NCBI GenBank assembly: GCA_013817595.1
Contig: JACDCK010000003.1
Location: forward strand, 1-33,248
From: Pyrinomonadaceae bacterium
GTDB lineage: Bacteria > Acidobacteriota > Blastocatellia > Pyrinomonadales > Pyrinomonadaceae
Direction: 5' to 3'
Length of the DNA: 33,248 nucleotides
Part shown: one piece after another, positions 22,810-30,407 of the stretch
Layout: every line of letters starts with the position of its first letter
How positions within the stretch are numbered: the stretch's first letter is position 1
Notes under the pieces: model-generated
Databases searched by the model: none
What the model was told of the DNA's origin: nothing
What the model saw: only the letters and a program-made list of their open reading frames with translations
Position numbers and translations under genes: made by a program

Positions 22810-23713
22810 CTTCACTATCAACTTTCGGTGTCGGACGGGACCGCAGACCAAATCCCGGGTTCTGATCGGTTGCCATTACCAGGGTGTGTTTGATCTTCAG
22901 AGTCGTATCAACGAGAACGAGCTCTCCGTCCGAGATGCTGGTTAAGCGGAACCTTCCACCAAGAACGTCACCCCGCTGCACGTTAAGAATCTCTCTGCTA
23001 CCTTTGTCCTGAAGGATCGCCGTGTCTAGCCTCCGCTGCGTTCCAATAATTCCGATATAGGTGTAATTCGGAGTCGGCGCCGGGCTCACATTGAGCATGG
23101 TTGCGTTTGAATAGAGCTTGCCATCTGGAGATCTTACAACCACTTGTCTGGCACCGGCGTTGGCAATCATTGCCGCCGGCACAGTCGCAGACAACTGCTG
23201 CGGGGTTACAAATCGCGTCGGCAATTCGCGTCCGTCAACCGTTATGCGCACCTCCGGTGTAAACCTGTCACCTGTGACTTCGACTGTAAAATCGTTGGTC
23301 CTGGCATAAACATTTGAGGGTGAAACGGTCGCCAGCAGCACCGGAGGCGGGGGAGTTGGCGGCGGGGTGGGCACCGAGGTCACAGCCACCGGGATTGGCT
23401 TTTCGTAATAGACAAATATGTTCCGTCTGGCCTCTGCTACGGATGGTAATGTCGCCGGGTAAGACACCGGACGTAGCTCTTCGTGCGGTGGAGTCTTGAG
23501 TTCGTCGCCCCTTTGTAGGGGTGCAGGATTCACTGCCGTTCGGTCCCCTGGAGTCGGGTTGGGATTCTGAGTGTTTCGATTGCCTGTAGGCTTTGAGCTT
23601 CCCCTAAAGCCAAAGAAAGTCCACCAGAGAAAAAGAACAGCCACAAATCCAAGCGCCAGTGCCCAGACCAATTTCTTGCGCTCACTCGGATTATTGATGT
23701 CGGTGATCTGCAT
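22796..23713 (-). CDS. Membrane-anchored IPT/TIG-domain protein of the pil-like operon
   Basis: Inner-membrane protein of about 305 residues at the position PilP occupies in classic operons. Start ATG 23713 (MQITDINNPSERKK), which follows the PilO-like stop by 10 bases; the open frame to 23758 overlaps pilO. One membrane helix lies at about 17-36 (WALALGFVAVLFLWWTFFGF), then a Pro/Thr/Asn-rich linker with a PPPTPPPP run. An IPT/TIG-like immunoglobulin domain follows at about 128-205 (VSPSNVYARTNDFTVEVTGD, VVVRSPDGKLYSN). The C-terminal domain (YIGIIGTQRRLDTAILQDKG, LNVQRGDVLGGRFRLTSISD) matches the PilP/GspC beta fold. It probably links inner-membrane parts to the secretin. Confidence 0.78.
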   Translation of the reverse strand: MQITDINNPSERKKLVWALALGFVAVLFLWWTFFGFRGSSKPTGNRNTQNPNPTPGDRTAVNPAPLQRGDELKTPPHEELRPVSYPATLPSVAEARRNIFVYYEKPIPVAVTSVPTPPPTPPPPVLLATVSPSNVYARTNDFTVEVTGDRFTPEVRITVDGRELPTRFVTPQQLSATVPAAMIANAGARQVVVRSPDGKLYSNATMLNVSPAPTPNYTYIGIIGTQRRLDTAILQDKGSREILNVQRGDVLGGRFRLTSISDGELVLVDTTLKIKHTLVMATDQNPGFGLRSRPTPKVDSEDDEP

Positions 23714-23723
23714 AATCAGTGCT

Positions 23724-24476
23724 TTACTGCAAGACAGCGCCGCTCTCACCGTTCGCACGCTGAAAGTAAGTCGCCATGTCCAAACGTAAACTCACGAGCG
23801 AACCGCGCGCCCCGCTGGTTGAGGCGCTCTCGGCAGTATTTGTTTCAGTCGCTCGTTCCAGTTCAATCGCGTTGATAATGATGAATTGTTTGCTCGCCTC
23901 TAGGCTGCGAATGAAGCGGCGAAGGTTCTGGTAAGATCCCTCAACAGTCAGACTGACGCCAATCCCGGGATAAACACTCTGCCACTTGGCGCTCGCCGAC
24001 TTTGACCCGATAGTGCTTCTCTTCGAATCAAGGGATTCAAGCGGGGTATAAGACGGCCCTGAAGTGTTACGCAGTCCATTCTTGCGGATCGATTGGTTAA
24101 GTTCATCATATAGACGCATTCGACCCTGGTTACGGTTCGGTAGGCGATTGTCCTCGAAATCGTCCAGGCTCTCAGTAATCTTGTCGACAGAAGACTGAGT
24201 ATCCTGTCCTTGACGCATCAAGTCCAGCGAGCTACGTAACTGGTTCTGTAAGCGTGAGCGTTCTAACTGGCGCGCTCGGAGATGGGATCGCGCTGGTATC
24301 AAAAAATATACGTAGCTCAGTAGAACCGCAAGGAGGATTACCGCACTTCCCCCGACTGCGATAATCTCAGCCACCCCAAACACGCCACTTCTGCGGGACT
24401 TCCGGATGCGCTGAAGTTTCAGCTTAATATCGTGGCGACGAGTTGGGGTTGGAGTCCCTGCTAATTCATCGCTCAT
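23724..24476 (-). CDS. PilO-like type IV pilus inner-membrane protein
   Basis: 250-residue bitopic protein. A basic cytoplasmic N-terminus (LKLQRIRKSRRSG) precedes one membrane helix at about 37-61 (EIIAVGGSAVILLAVLLSYVYFLIP) and a coiled coil (ARQLERSRLQNQLRSSLDLM). The periplasmic ferredoxin-like domain ends with the family-like VSLTVEGSYQNLRRFIRSLE and a conserved last strand (LVSLRLDMATYF). PilO pairs with PilN in the alignment complex of type IVa pili and type II secretion systems. Its start codon overlaps the PilN-like stop (ATGA). Confidence 0.85.
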   Translation of the reverse strand: MSDELAGTPTPTRRHDIKLKLQRIRKSRRSGVFGVAEIIAVGGSAVILLAVLLSYVYFLIPARSHLRARQLERSRLQNQLRSSLDLMRQGQDTQSSVDKITESLDDFEDNRLPNRNQGRMRLYDELNQSIRKNGLRNTSGPSYTPLESLDSKRSTIGSKSASAKWQSVYPGIGVSLTVEGSYQNLRRFIRSLEASKQFIIINAIELERATETNTAESASTSGARGSLVSLRLDMATYFQRANGESGAVLQ

Positions 24477-25120
24477 CTTGGCCTCCCTTCTGAAGGGCTG
24501 GCCGAACTCTCAACTGAAGCGAGAGCAGCAGCTTTATCGTCGGAAGATGCAGAACCAGCGCGCGGACGGTAGAGCACAGATAGCTCATATTCGGTGCCGC
24601 TCTCTCCTCTTCCTTTTTGCAAATTCTGAGAACGCAGCTCCGCCTGTAAAATACCTGCCCGATCCATATCCGCAATCATTTCAGTTATTGTGGAAGGTGC
24701 TTTGCTGACTACTGTGAGATCCAGTTCTGCGAGCGTCTGGTCACCTCGGGTGGCAACAGCCCGAACACTGATTCGAGTGACTCTTACACTTCCCGGCAAG
24801 GCAAATTCCAGGTCCGCTAGTAGACGCGACCAGGAAAAGCGCTTGCGATCGACTAGTTCGTGCGCGGCCCCTAGGGTGTTTCGTTGCTCGGCCGTCAGCG
24901 CGGTTCGCACTTCTTCGGCTTGCTTTTGAAACGCTTGTGCCTGCTGGTTAAGGTTATTGATGTCGCCCTGGACAGCTTTGGACTGCGCATTCGCCTGGGC
25001 GGTCGCACGTATGATAAGGACAAAAGCCACCAGTGAAACGCACAGGACCAGAATCGTCACAGTCCAGGGCAACGCACGATTGTTAAAGGGTTTGCCAGCA
25101 AGGTTGAGTTTCGTGGACAT
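24473..25120 (-). CDS. PilN-like type IV pilus inner-membrane protein
   Basis: 215 residues from the ATG at 25120 (MSTKLNLAGKPFNNR); the open frame to 25189 adds an unlikely Cys/Arg/Lys-rich prefix. The N-terminus carries the LNLAGKPFNNRALPW segment, like the PilN INLLPWR motif that contacts PilM. One membrane helix follows at about 20-40, then a coiled coil (QGDINNLNQQAQAFQKQAEE) and a periplasmic domain (WSRLLADLEFALPGSVRVT, LDLTVVSKAPSTITEMIADM). It is the first gene of a four-gene unit, but no pilM precedes it, although PilM is its normal partner. The partner must lie elsewhere or be absent. Confidence 0.84.
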   Translation of the reverse strand: MSTKLNLAGKPFNNRALPWTVTILVLCVSLVAFVLIIRATAQANAQSKAVQGDINNLNQQAQAFQKQAEEVRTALTAEQRNTLGAAHELVDRKRFSWSRLLADLEFALPGSVRVTRISVRAVATRGDQTLAELDLTVVSKAPSTITEMIADMDRAGILQAELRSQNLQKGRGESGTEYELSVLYRPRAGSASSDDKAAALASVESSASPSEGRPR

Positions 25121-25321
25121 CAGAGTGAACTTCTTCTTTCGAGGCCGGTCGTCAACGCAACTAGAAGAGAGCATACACGCCCCTCCCAAAATGGTACAAC
25201 CGCACCTAACTTCAAGCGGCGGCCGCTCGGGTAGGCTTTACACGCTGGAAAGCCAATGTCGTTTCATAAAATCTGATGACGAAAACAGATTCTAGACTGC
25301 AAAGAGGAGGGTTGGTGGGGT

Positions 25322-25446
25322 TCATATCTGCGTCTCGGAGGCAAGGGGCCTTCGGTCGCCGCAAACGAATAGGCGATAGGCGCAAATGGGGTCTCGGCCG
25401 TTACGCTTGGCGCGATACAGAGCCGCATCGGCCAGTTCGACTAAAT
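25322..25446 (-). pseudogene. Relic of a GGDEF (diguanylate cyclase) domain C-terminus
   Basis: The minus strand reads LVELADAALYRAKRNGRDP and then a short tail to a TGA at 25322. ADAALYRAKRNGR is the characteristic last helix of GGDEF domains. There is no GGDEF core: upstream the frame is lost just where a palindromic element (25475-25546) begins. A real cyclase would need about 150 more residues. I read it as a deletion relic. Confidence 0.7.
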
Positions 25447-25474
25447 GGATCACTCAGGACCAGTAGTCTCAAAG

Positions 25475-25546
25475 GTCAGGAAGGGCGGTTTACCCGCGCC
25501 TGCCTTTCGGGATAGTCACGCGGGGGTAAACCACCCTTCCCAACCT
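25475..25546. repeat. 72-bp palindromic element
   Basis: Arms GGAAGGGCGGTTTACCCGCG (25479-25498) and its near-inverse (25519-25540) pair almost throughout around a 20-base centre; GGT/ACC extends the outer end. No T-tract. It abuts the GGDEF relic. It may be a small repeated intergenic element; no other copy lies in this window. The rest of 25121-25762 holds no supported gene. Confidence 0.65.
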
Positions 25547-25762
25547 GCAAATTTATTCAGCATGAGAGACAGACCAAAAAAGACTGAATGTCTAACCGCT
25601 CTGATGCGAACCCAGATGGTAGCTGGAACCTGTGGCGCACTGCTTGTAGCCGCCTTCGCTTGCTTCTATAATCTGGAGGTATAGCCAAATCCTACTCGAG
25701 AACCCTGAGGCGCATTGTGCGCTCCTCGCAAGGCAATGGCATCATGAAGTGAGTTCGCATTG

Positions 25763-26389
25763 ATGGAGTCCACAACAGCTACTTGTTCAGAGCTGATTGC
25801 CAGTCTCTCGGTAGAGCGAGTGGCCGTGGCTAATTTACCTACCGAATGGGGCGAGTTTAAAATCGCCGGCTATCGTTCACTCATAAGTGATGAGGAATTT
25901 GTAGTTCTCTTCAAGGGGGAAATGCGTCGCGAGATCTCCACGCTGGTACGCATTCACTCCCAGTGTCTGACCGGCGACGTCTTCAGTTCCACAAAATGCG
26001 ACTGCGGGACGCAACTCCACCGGACAATGCAAATGATCCAGGACGAAGGCCGGGGGGCGGTAGTTTACCAACAACAAGAAGGACGGGGCATCGGCATCCT
26101 CAATAAGATCCGAGCGTACGCCCTTCAGGACGAAGGTGCTGATACGGTTGAAGCCAATGAGCAGCTAGGCCTTGCCGTCGATTTGCGCGAGTACAGGCAA
26201 TGTGCTGAAATCTTATTTGACCTAGGTCTTTCCCAGGTTCGTGTCATCTCAAATAATCCACTCAAATTGCGCGCCCTCCAAGAAGCAGGGCTGAACATCG
26301 TCGAAAGGGTTTCCATTCAAGTTGAACCGACCGAAAGCGCAGTTGGCTATCTGCGGACAAAGAAAGAGAAGCTGGGGCATTTGCTATAG
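25763..26389 (+). CDS. ribA: GTP cyclohydrolase II
   Basis: First committed enzyme of riboflavin synthesis: opens GTP to a diaminopyrimidine, releasing formate and pyrophosphate. 208 residues from ATG 25763 (a TTG lies directly before it). The zinc ligands are Cys68, Cys79 and Cys81 in the pattern [20 protein letters not shown]. The GTP-binding QEGRGIGI is at 105-112, the [11 protein letters not shown] segment at 127-137 and SNNPLKL at 163-169. The stand-alone length shows it is not fused to RibB. No other rib gene or FMN riboswitch is seen beside it. Confidence 0.95.
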   Translation: MESTTATCSELIASLSVERVAVANLPTEWGEFKIAGYRSLISDEEFVVLFKGEMRREISTLVRIHSQCLTGDVFSSTKCDCGTQLHRTMQMIQDEGRGAVVYQQQEGRGIGILNKIRAYALQDEGADTVEANEQLGLAVDLREYRQCAEILFDLGLSQVRVISNNPLKLRALQEAGLNIVERVSIQVEPTESAVGYLRTKKEKLGHLL

Positions 26390-26498
26390 GTGATGGCCAA
26401 CCAGAAGCGCCTGTAAAAAGGGCAGACTCTGGTAAGCTCATCCCGAAATCACTTTTAGAGTGCCCCACCAAATGGTCGAACATAACTTCCGACTAATC

Positions 26499-27533
26499 CT
26501 ACTTTTGGTTCTTCAAATTCCGAATTATTTCGCGGATCTGCTCAGCGTCTTTGGCGGAAGGCACAAGCTTAAGATAGGTTTCCAGTTCCTTAATGGCGCG
26601 CTTTGTGTCACCTCGGTCGTTATAGATCGCCCCCAAATACCGATGAGCTGAGTTGGCCTCATCACCGCCGATGCTAAGCGCACGCAGCAACTCCTTCTCC
26701 GCCTCTTCGTATCTCTGAGAGTTGGCCAGAGCTCGCCCAAGATAGTAGTGAGCCAATGCCGAGCCGTCATTCACTTGCGTCGCATGCCGTAATTCTGGTT
26801 CAGCATCCTTGTACCGCTTCAGGTGAACCAGCACGATGCCGTAATTGAGTCGCAGGCTGAACCCATCGGGAGAAAGCTTCACTGCGGAGCGAAATACCGC
26901 GGCCGCCTTATCGAGTTGGCCCGTCTTCCAGTACTGAATGCCCAGTTCATTAAGCGCCAGGAGGAAATCAGGGTGGAGGGAAAGGGCCTCCTTTAATTGT
27001 TCGATCGCTTTCTTGGTATCGCCGGCTCGTGCTGTGGCGAGCGCCGTCTCGTATAGATCAACTGCCGGTTTGGGCACCGCTGCAATAGCGGCGTCAATAA
27101 CCTTCGACTTTCCATTGCCGCTTACCCGTTTTAGTCGAAGCTGTATTTGTAAACTATACGTGCGCGTTAACTGGGCAATGTCAACCGTCTCATTCACGGG
27201 TTCATACTCTTTTCCAGCTTCTACGCTGATGACATATGATCCGATTGCTATGCGGCGAAAAGAAAAAGCTCCGCTGTCATCTGTCAAGGTAAAGAAATCG
27301 CCAATCCTGAGACCGGTGAGTCTTACTCTTAGGCGTTTGTCCATGGTGCGGCCAGAGGGGTAGTAAATGCGACCCTGAATTGTGCTCTGACCACCTGATC
27401 CGGGAGAGCCTGGGTCAGGATCAATCCCGCCCATCTGACCTTTCACCACGCCAGGCAGAAGAGCGGAAGGGAACATGAGACAGAAGAGAAGAATGATACT
27501 TCGCTTATCAAATGAGAAGAGTTTAGGAGCCAT
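26499..27533 (-). CDS. Secreted TPR protein with carboxypeptidase-regulatory-like domain
   Basis: 344 residues from ATG 27533 (MAPKLFSFDKRS); AAAGGAG lies 10 bases upstream, whereas the open frame to 27635 has none. The signal peptide (IILLFCLMFPSALLPGVVKG) is followed by a Gly/Pro linker. Next is a beta-sandwich of the carboxypeptidase-regulatory-like kind at about 50-120 (IQGRIYYPSGRTMDKRLRVR, FTLTDDSGAFSFRRIAIGSY). Then four to five tetratricopeptide repeats follow from about 155 (ALSLHPDFLLALNELGIQYW, AVKLSPDGFSLRLNYGIVLV, KDAEPELRHATQ). Probably a periplasmic or surface scaffold for protein contacts. A TATAAT box on the minus strand at 27607-27612 may drive it. Confidence 0.83.
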   Translation of the reverse strand: MAPKLFSFDKRSIILLFCLMFPSALLPGVVKGQMGGIDPDPGSPGSGGQSTIQGRIYYPSGRTMDKRLRVRLTGLRIGDFFTLTDDSGAFSFRRIAIGSYVISVEAGKEYEPVNETVDIAQLTRTYSLQIQLRLKRVSGNGKSKVIDAAIAAVPKPAVDLYETALATARAGDTKKAIEQLKEALSLHPDFLLALNELGIQYWKTGQLDKAAAVFRSAVKLSPDGFSLRLNYGIVLVHLKRYKDAEPELRHATQVNDGSALAHYYLGRALANSQRYEEAEKELLRALSIGGDEANSAHRYLGAIYNDRGDTKRAIKELETYLKLVPSAKDAEQIREIIRNLKNQK

Positions 27534-27606
27534 GGTTGTGCTACTCCTTTTAAACGGCTCGGAAAGCCGGGCAATGGGTGACAAAGGTGAGTAATAAACG
27601 GCCTGT

Positions 27607-27612
27607 ATTATA
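27607..27612 (-). promoter_or_regulatory. Consensus -10 box for the TPR gene
   Basis: TATAAT on the minus strand, about 75 bases before the start codon. No convincing -35 is found at 16-18 bases, so this is tentative. Confidence 0.35.
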
Positions 27613-27696
27613 ACGCAAAAAGGGGAAGCCGGCACGAGAGTTTCCGCCCGTCCATCGACCCTTCAGCGCTCACTGAATGCCCGATCCGAACAGCCT

Positions 27697-27726
27697 TTGC
27701 CCAACAATAGGGAGGTCGCATATGAT
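27697..27726 (+). promoter_or_regulatory. Promoter of the frameshifted LolA-like gene
   Basis: TTGCCC (27697-27702) and TATGAT (27721-27726) are spaced 18 bases apart, and a GGAGG ribosome site lies 7 bases before the ATG at 27772. Confidence 0.45.
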
Positions 27727-27771
27727 ATGTGGCCTCTCCGCAATCTTTAGGGACTCACTCTGGAGGAAATC

Positions 27772-28580
27772 ATGAAATGTACGCTTCTAGCTTTATTAGT
27801 GCTCTCGGTAGTCCTGATGGGGTCTGCCTCGCTGGCGGCTGATGAGAAGAAACCGGCTTTAAGCGCGGCTGAGATCATCAGCAAACACCTCGAGGCCGCT
27901 GGAGGCAAGGAAAAGCTTTCGCAGATAGAGTCGCGTATCGCCATTGGAACGATCAGGAAGGAAAACGATCCTGAAGTAAACATGGCCATTATGTCCGAAG
28001 CCAATCGCCTTGCAGCAGCCTTCCTTTTTCCAAGCTACGACTGGAGGTTAGGATATGACGGAAGCAAGACAGTTTTCCGGCCCCAACTTCCCCGCATCTA
28101 CAGTGTGATTGAAGCCAAATATCGAGAGATGATGGCCTCCGGTCTAATGTTCAACAACATCTCACTCTACAACCTGCTCCTTCAATCGAGTGATAAGGTG
28201 AAATTTGAAGCCAAAGGAACGAAAAAGATGCGGGGTCGTGACGCCTATGTGGTCGAAGTAAAACGTCCCACAGGAGATTGCGCGTTTACTTTGATACGCA
28301 GAGTTTCATGTGGGTCCGCTCGGATTATGGGAAGATACACATTTCTCAAGAAATAAAGCCTTTCACTAACGAAGTCGTTCCCCATGGTCAGGACGAGTTG
28401 ACGGTGGATTTCTATATTGAGACTTCGGATTTCAGAGATGTAAATGGCGTCAAACTCCCCTTCAGATTTGAACTACTCGTTACCATTCCCATCCTGCGCC
28501 AGAAAACAAGTGGAACCATCACGGGTATAATTAGCGCGTACCGGCACAATGAGCCTATTAGTCCGGCAATGTTTCAGTGA
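27772..28580 (+). pseudogene. LolA-like exported protein broken by one frameshift
   Basis: The first frame (27772-28356) begins with a signal peptide (CTLLALLVLSVVLMGSASLA), then HLEAAGGKEKLSQIESRIAI and FLFPSYDWRLGYDGSKTVFR, a LolA/LppX-like layout common in Acidobacteriota. After VVEVKRPTGD at about 28275 its sequence becomes nonsense-like and stops. The next frame, from about 28278 to 28580, continues sensibly (LRVYFDTQSFMWVRSDYGKI, DFRDVNGVKLPFRFEL) to a proper end at PAMFQ. A single missing base near 28276-28278 explains both. The repaired protein would be about 269 residues. Either a sequencing error or a real, recent mutation; the two parts look otherwise intact. Confidence 0.82.
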
Positions 28581-28589
28581 TGCTCCTCA

Positions 28590-28636
28590 AGAAAAAAGGA
28601 CGAAGCACATCGCACCTAACGATGTTCTGGTCCTTG
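28590..28636. terminator. Bidirectional terminator between convergent genes
   Basis: AAGGAC...CACATCG pairs with CGATGT...GTCCTT across a 7-base loop (28596-28635). A-rich sequence on the left gives a T-tract for the minus-strand gene. Confidence 0.6.
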
Positions 28637-28656
28637 TCTATATCTTCAAATCGTCC

Positions 28657-30114
28657 TCAATCGGAAGCGCGCTGATACCAAACAATGTGATCACCATCAT
28701 TGGGACGCTCTGAGTATACAACCGTAAGGTAGTCAATTGAATGCATCCGCGAAAAGGGGAGTTCCAGTAGCACATTATTTGAGAGCATCACCCCGCCCGG
28801 CCGCAGCATGCGCTCGACGTTAGCCATCCCGAGACTCTGCTCAAAAGTGTCGTAATAAACGAAAATGTTGGTGGCGATTATGAGGTCAAAGCGATCTCTG
28901 GCAGGAAGATCAAGGTGTTGCAGCACAATGTTAAGATCGATTGGGGTAATTCGTGCGGCAATACCGGGATGAATACTTACTGCACGAATCTTCAATTCAC
29001 CCGCGCTGGCTGGGATTGCCACGGGCGGCACCGTAATTCCGATCTGATTTCCAAAATGTTCCCAGAAGCGTACGGCCGCAGGTTTCCACTGTGCCTGAGG
29101 ATCGCGGGGCAGTTGAACCACATAGGGGTGTCCACGTCGCGCGCGTTTTTGGGCCAATTCAAGATGATGATTTACTCGCGGACTCAAATCGAAAGTTGTC
29201 ACTTGCAGGGCTTCGGGTTTCGCGAGGCCAAGGCGCGATAAAGTGTCGATGATAGCGAAGGGCTGAATCGTCTGTTGAGGGTAGAAGTCGTAACCTTCTT
29301 GCTTGTCCGCAAAGTCCAAACCCGGTCCAATAATCGCTATTCGACGTATGCTGCCTGCTCCCAACAATCCACGGCCTTGCATAGCTTTAAGCGATTCTTC
29401 TAAGGCGAAGTTGGGCAGGAGAGATGTGTCCGAGGAAAGTCCTCGGGTGCGATAGAGACGTGACCGTTCAGCAAATTCCTCAGTCGTACTAGCCAAGAGT
29501 CGAGCGGCCTCCAAGGTCCTATCGTGACCTGCTCGCTCATTCAAAACACGACTTACACTAGCTAGTAAATATTTGTTCAGCTCAGCACGACCCGCCGGCG
29601 TATTAAGATTATGGCCTCGCTGTTCAATGAGCAGCCGGCGCGCAAACAGCAGTCGCTCGTTTCTGCCAGCCGCTGACAGGGCTCGGATTAAATCGTCGAT
29701 GCGCCGACGAATGATTGACGAACCCGAGGATCTAAATCGGTTGCCCGCAGAGGATGTGCTGTCCTGTTTGATCTCTGCTAACTCCTTCGCGGTGATCCGC
29801 GGCTGCTTTGTGTAAGAGATGCCGAACAACAAGAAATTTACGAGCGAATCTTCGTCTCCTTGCGCCAGGCGAACGCGGATCTCGCTATCCCGGCCCCTCA
29901 CCCAATTTGGCCAAGCCTTGGCCAGTTCGCCGGGGTTCTTACTCCTTAGGTCGGTCGGTAAGGCTTCAGCCAGAGCTTCCAAAATCAGTTGAGACTCGGT
30001 GTAACCGACATACCTTACGCCCGGAAGAGAAGTTTGACCTGAAAGCGAGAGGGCTAGAACCATCAGAAGGGAGAATCCAGCCACAATGCGATTGCTAGCG
30101 CGAATCTTAGACAT
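28657..30114 (-). CDS. Exported CheR-like SAM-dependent methyltransferase
   Basis: 485 residues with two parts. Residues 1-26 look like a signal peptide (FSLLMVLALSLSG, then QTS). Residues 35-230 form an all-helical domain (SQLILEALAEAL, IIRRRIDDLIRAL, YLLASVSRVLNERAG) with no known match. Residues 257-455 resemble a class I methyltransferase: motif I RIAIIGPGLDFAD (258-270), VTTFDLSPRV (305-314), the CheR-like DLIIATNIFVYYD (410-422) and LRPGGVMLSNN (437-447). The SAM glycine loop is IIGPGLDF, degenerate against GxGxG. SAM is not expected in the periplasm, so either the leader is a membrane anchor oriented inward or the domain is no longer catalytic. Upstream lies a terminator of the TonB gene. 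Confidence 0.78.
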   Translation of the reverse strand: MSKIRASNRIVAGFSLLMVLALSLSGQTSLPGVRYVGYTESQLILEALAEALPTDLRSKNPGELAKAWPNWVRGRDSEIRVRLAQGDEDSLVNFLLFGISYTKQPRITAKELAEIKQDSTSSAGNRFRSSGSSIIRRRIDDLIRALSAAGRNERLLFARRLLIEQRGHNLNTPAGRAELNKYLLASVSRVLNERAGHDRTLEAARLLASTTEEFAERSRLYRTRGLSSDTSLLPNFALEESLKAMQGRGLLGAGSIRRIAIIGPGLDFADKQEGYDFYPQQTIQPFAIIDTLSRLGLAKPEALQVTTFDLSPRVNHHLELAQKRARRGHPYVVQLPRDPQAQWKPAAVRFWEHFGNQIGITVPPVAIPASAGELKIRAVSIHPGIAARITPIDLNIVLQHLDLPARDRFDLIIATNIFVYYDTFEQSLGMANVERMLRPGGVMLSNNVLLELPFSRMHSIDYLTVVYSERPNDGDHIVWYQRASD

Positions 30115-30351
30115 AACCCTTTGCCAAACTGGAACTGAACTACATTCTTCCCCACTAACTCTAACTCAAAGGCCTTGAGTGCTTCAAAATGACGACTACA
30201 AATCAGGATTTCCCGGAGCTTACGGAAAAGAGAATAGATGCTGGGAAAACTTCTTACGCAGCTGCAACCAGCGTGCTCTGGACGGCTCAATGTGTCACGA
30301 CCAACGTTAATGCCGCACCACGATCCGCCGCGATTAACGCTGGGGAAACCA

Positions 30352-30382
30352 CCAAAAAAAAGGGGAGCCAAAGGCTCCCCTT
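30352..30382 (-). terminator. Intrinsic terminator of the TonB-dependent receptor gene
   Basis: Perfect 8-bp GC-rich stem GGGGAGCC/GGCTCCCC (30362-30369 and 30373-30380) with a 3-base loop, followed on the minus strand by eight T residues. It lies 25 bases past the receptor stop. Between here and 30114 no gene is supported. Confidence 0.9.
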
Positions 30383-30407
30383 AAGAATAATCATTCTTTC
30401 TCGAAAG

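Noticed and set aside
25445-25684. 79-residue plus-strand ORF upstream of ribA
   Set aside because: It reads across the palindromic element and has no ribosome site; the last 40 residues include a hydrophobic run but no other support.
26418-26464. Hairpin between ribA and the TPR gene
   Set aside because: The stem has a bulge and the loop is about 26 bases; too weak to call a terminator.
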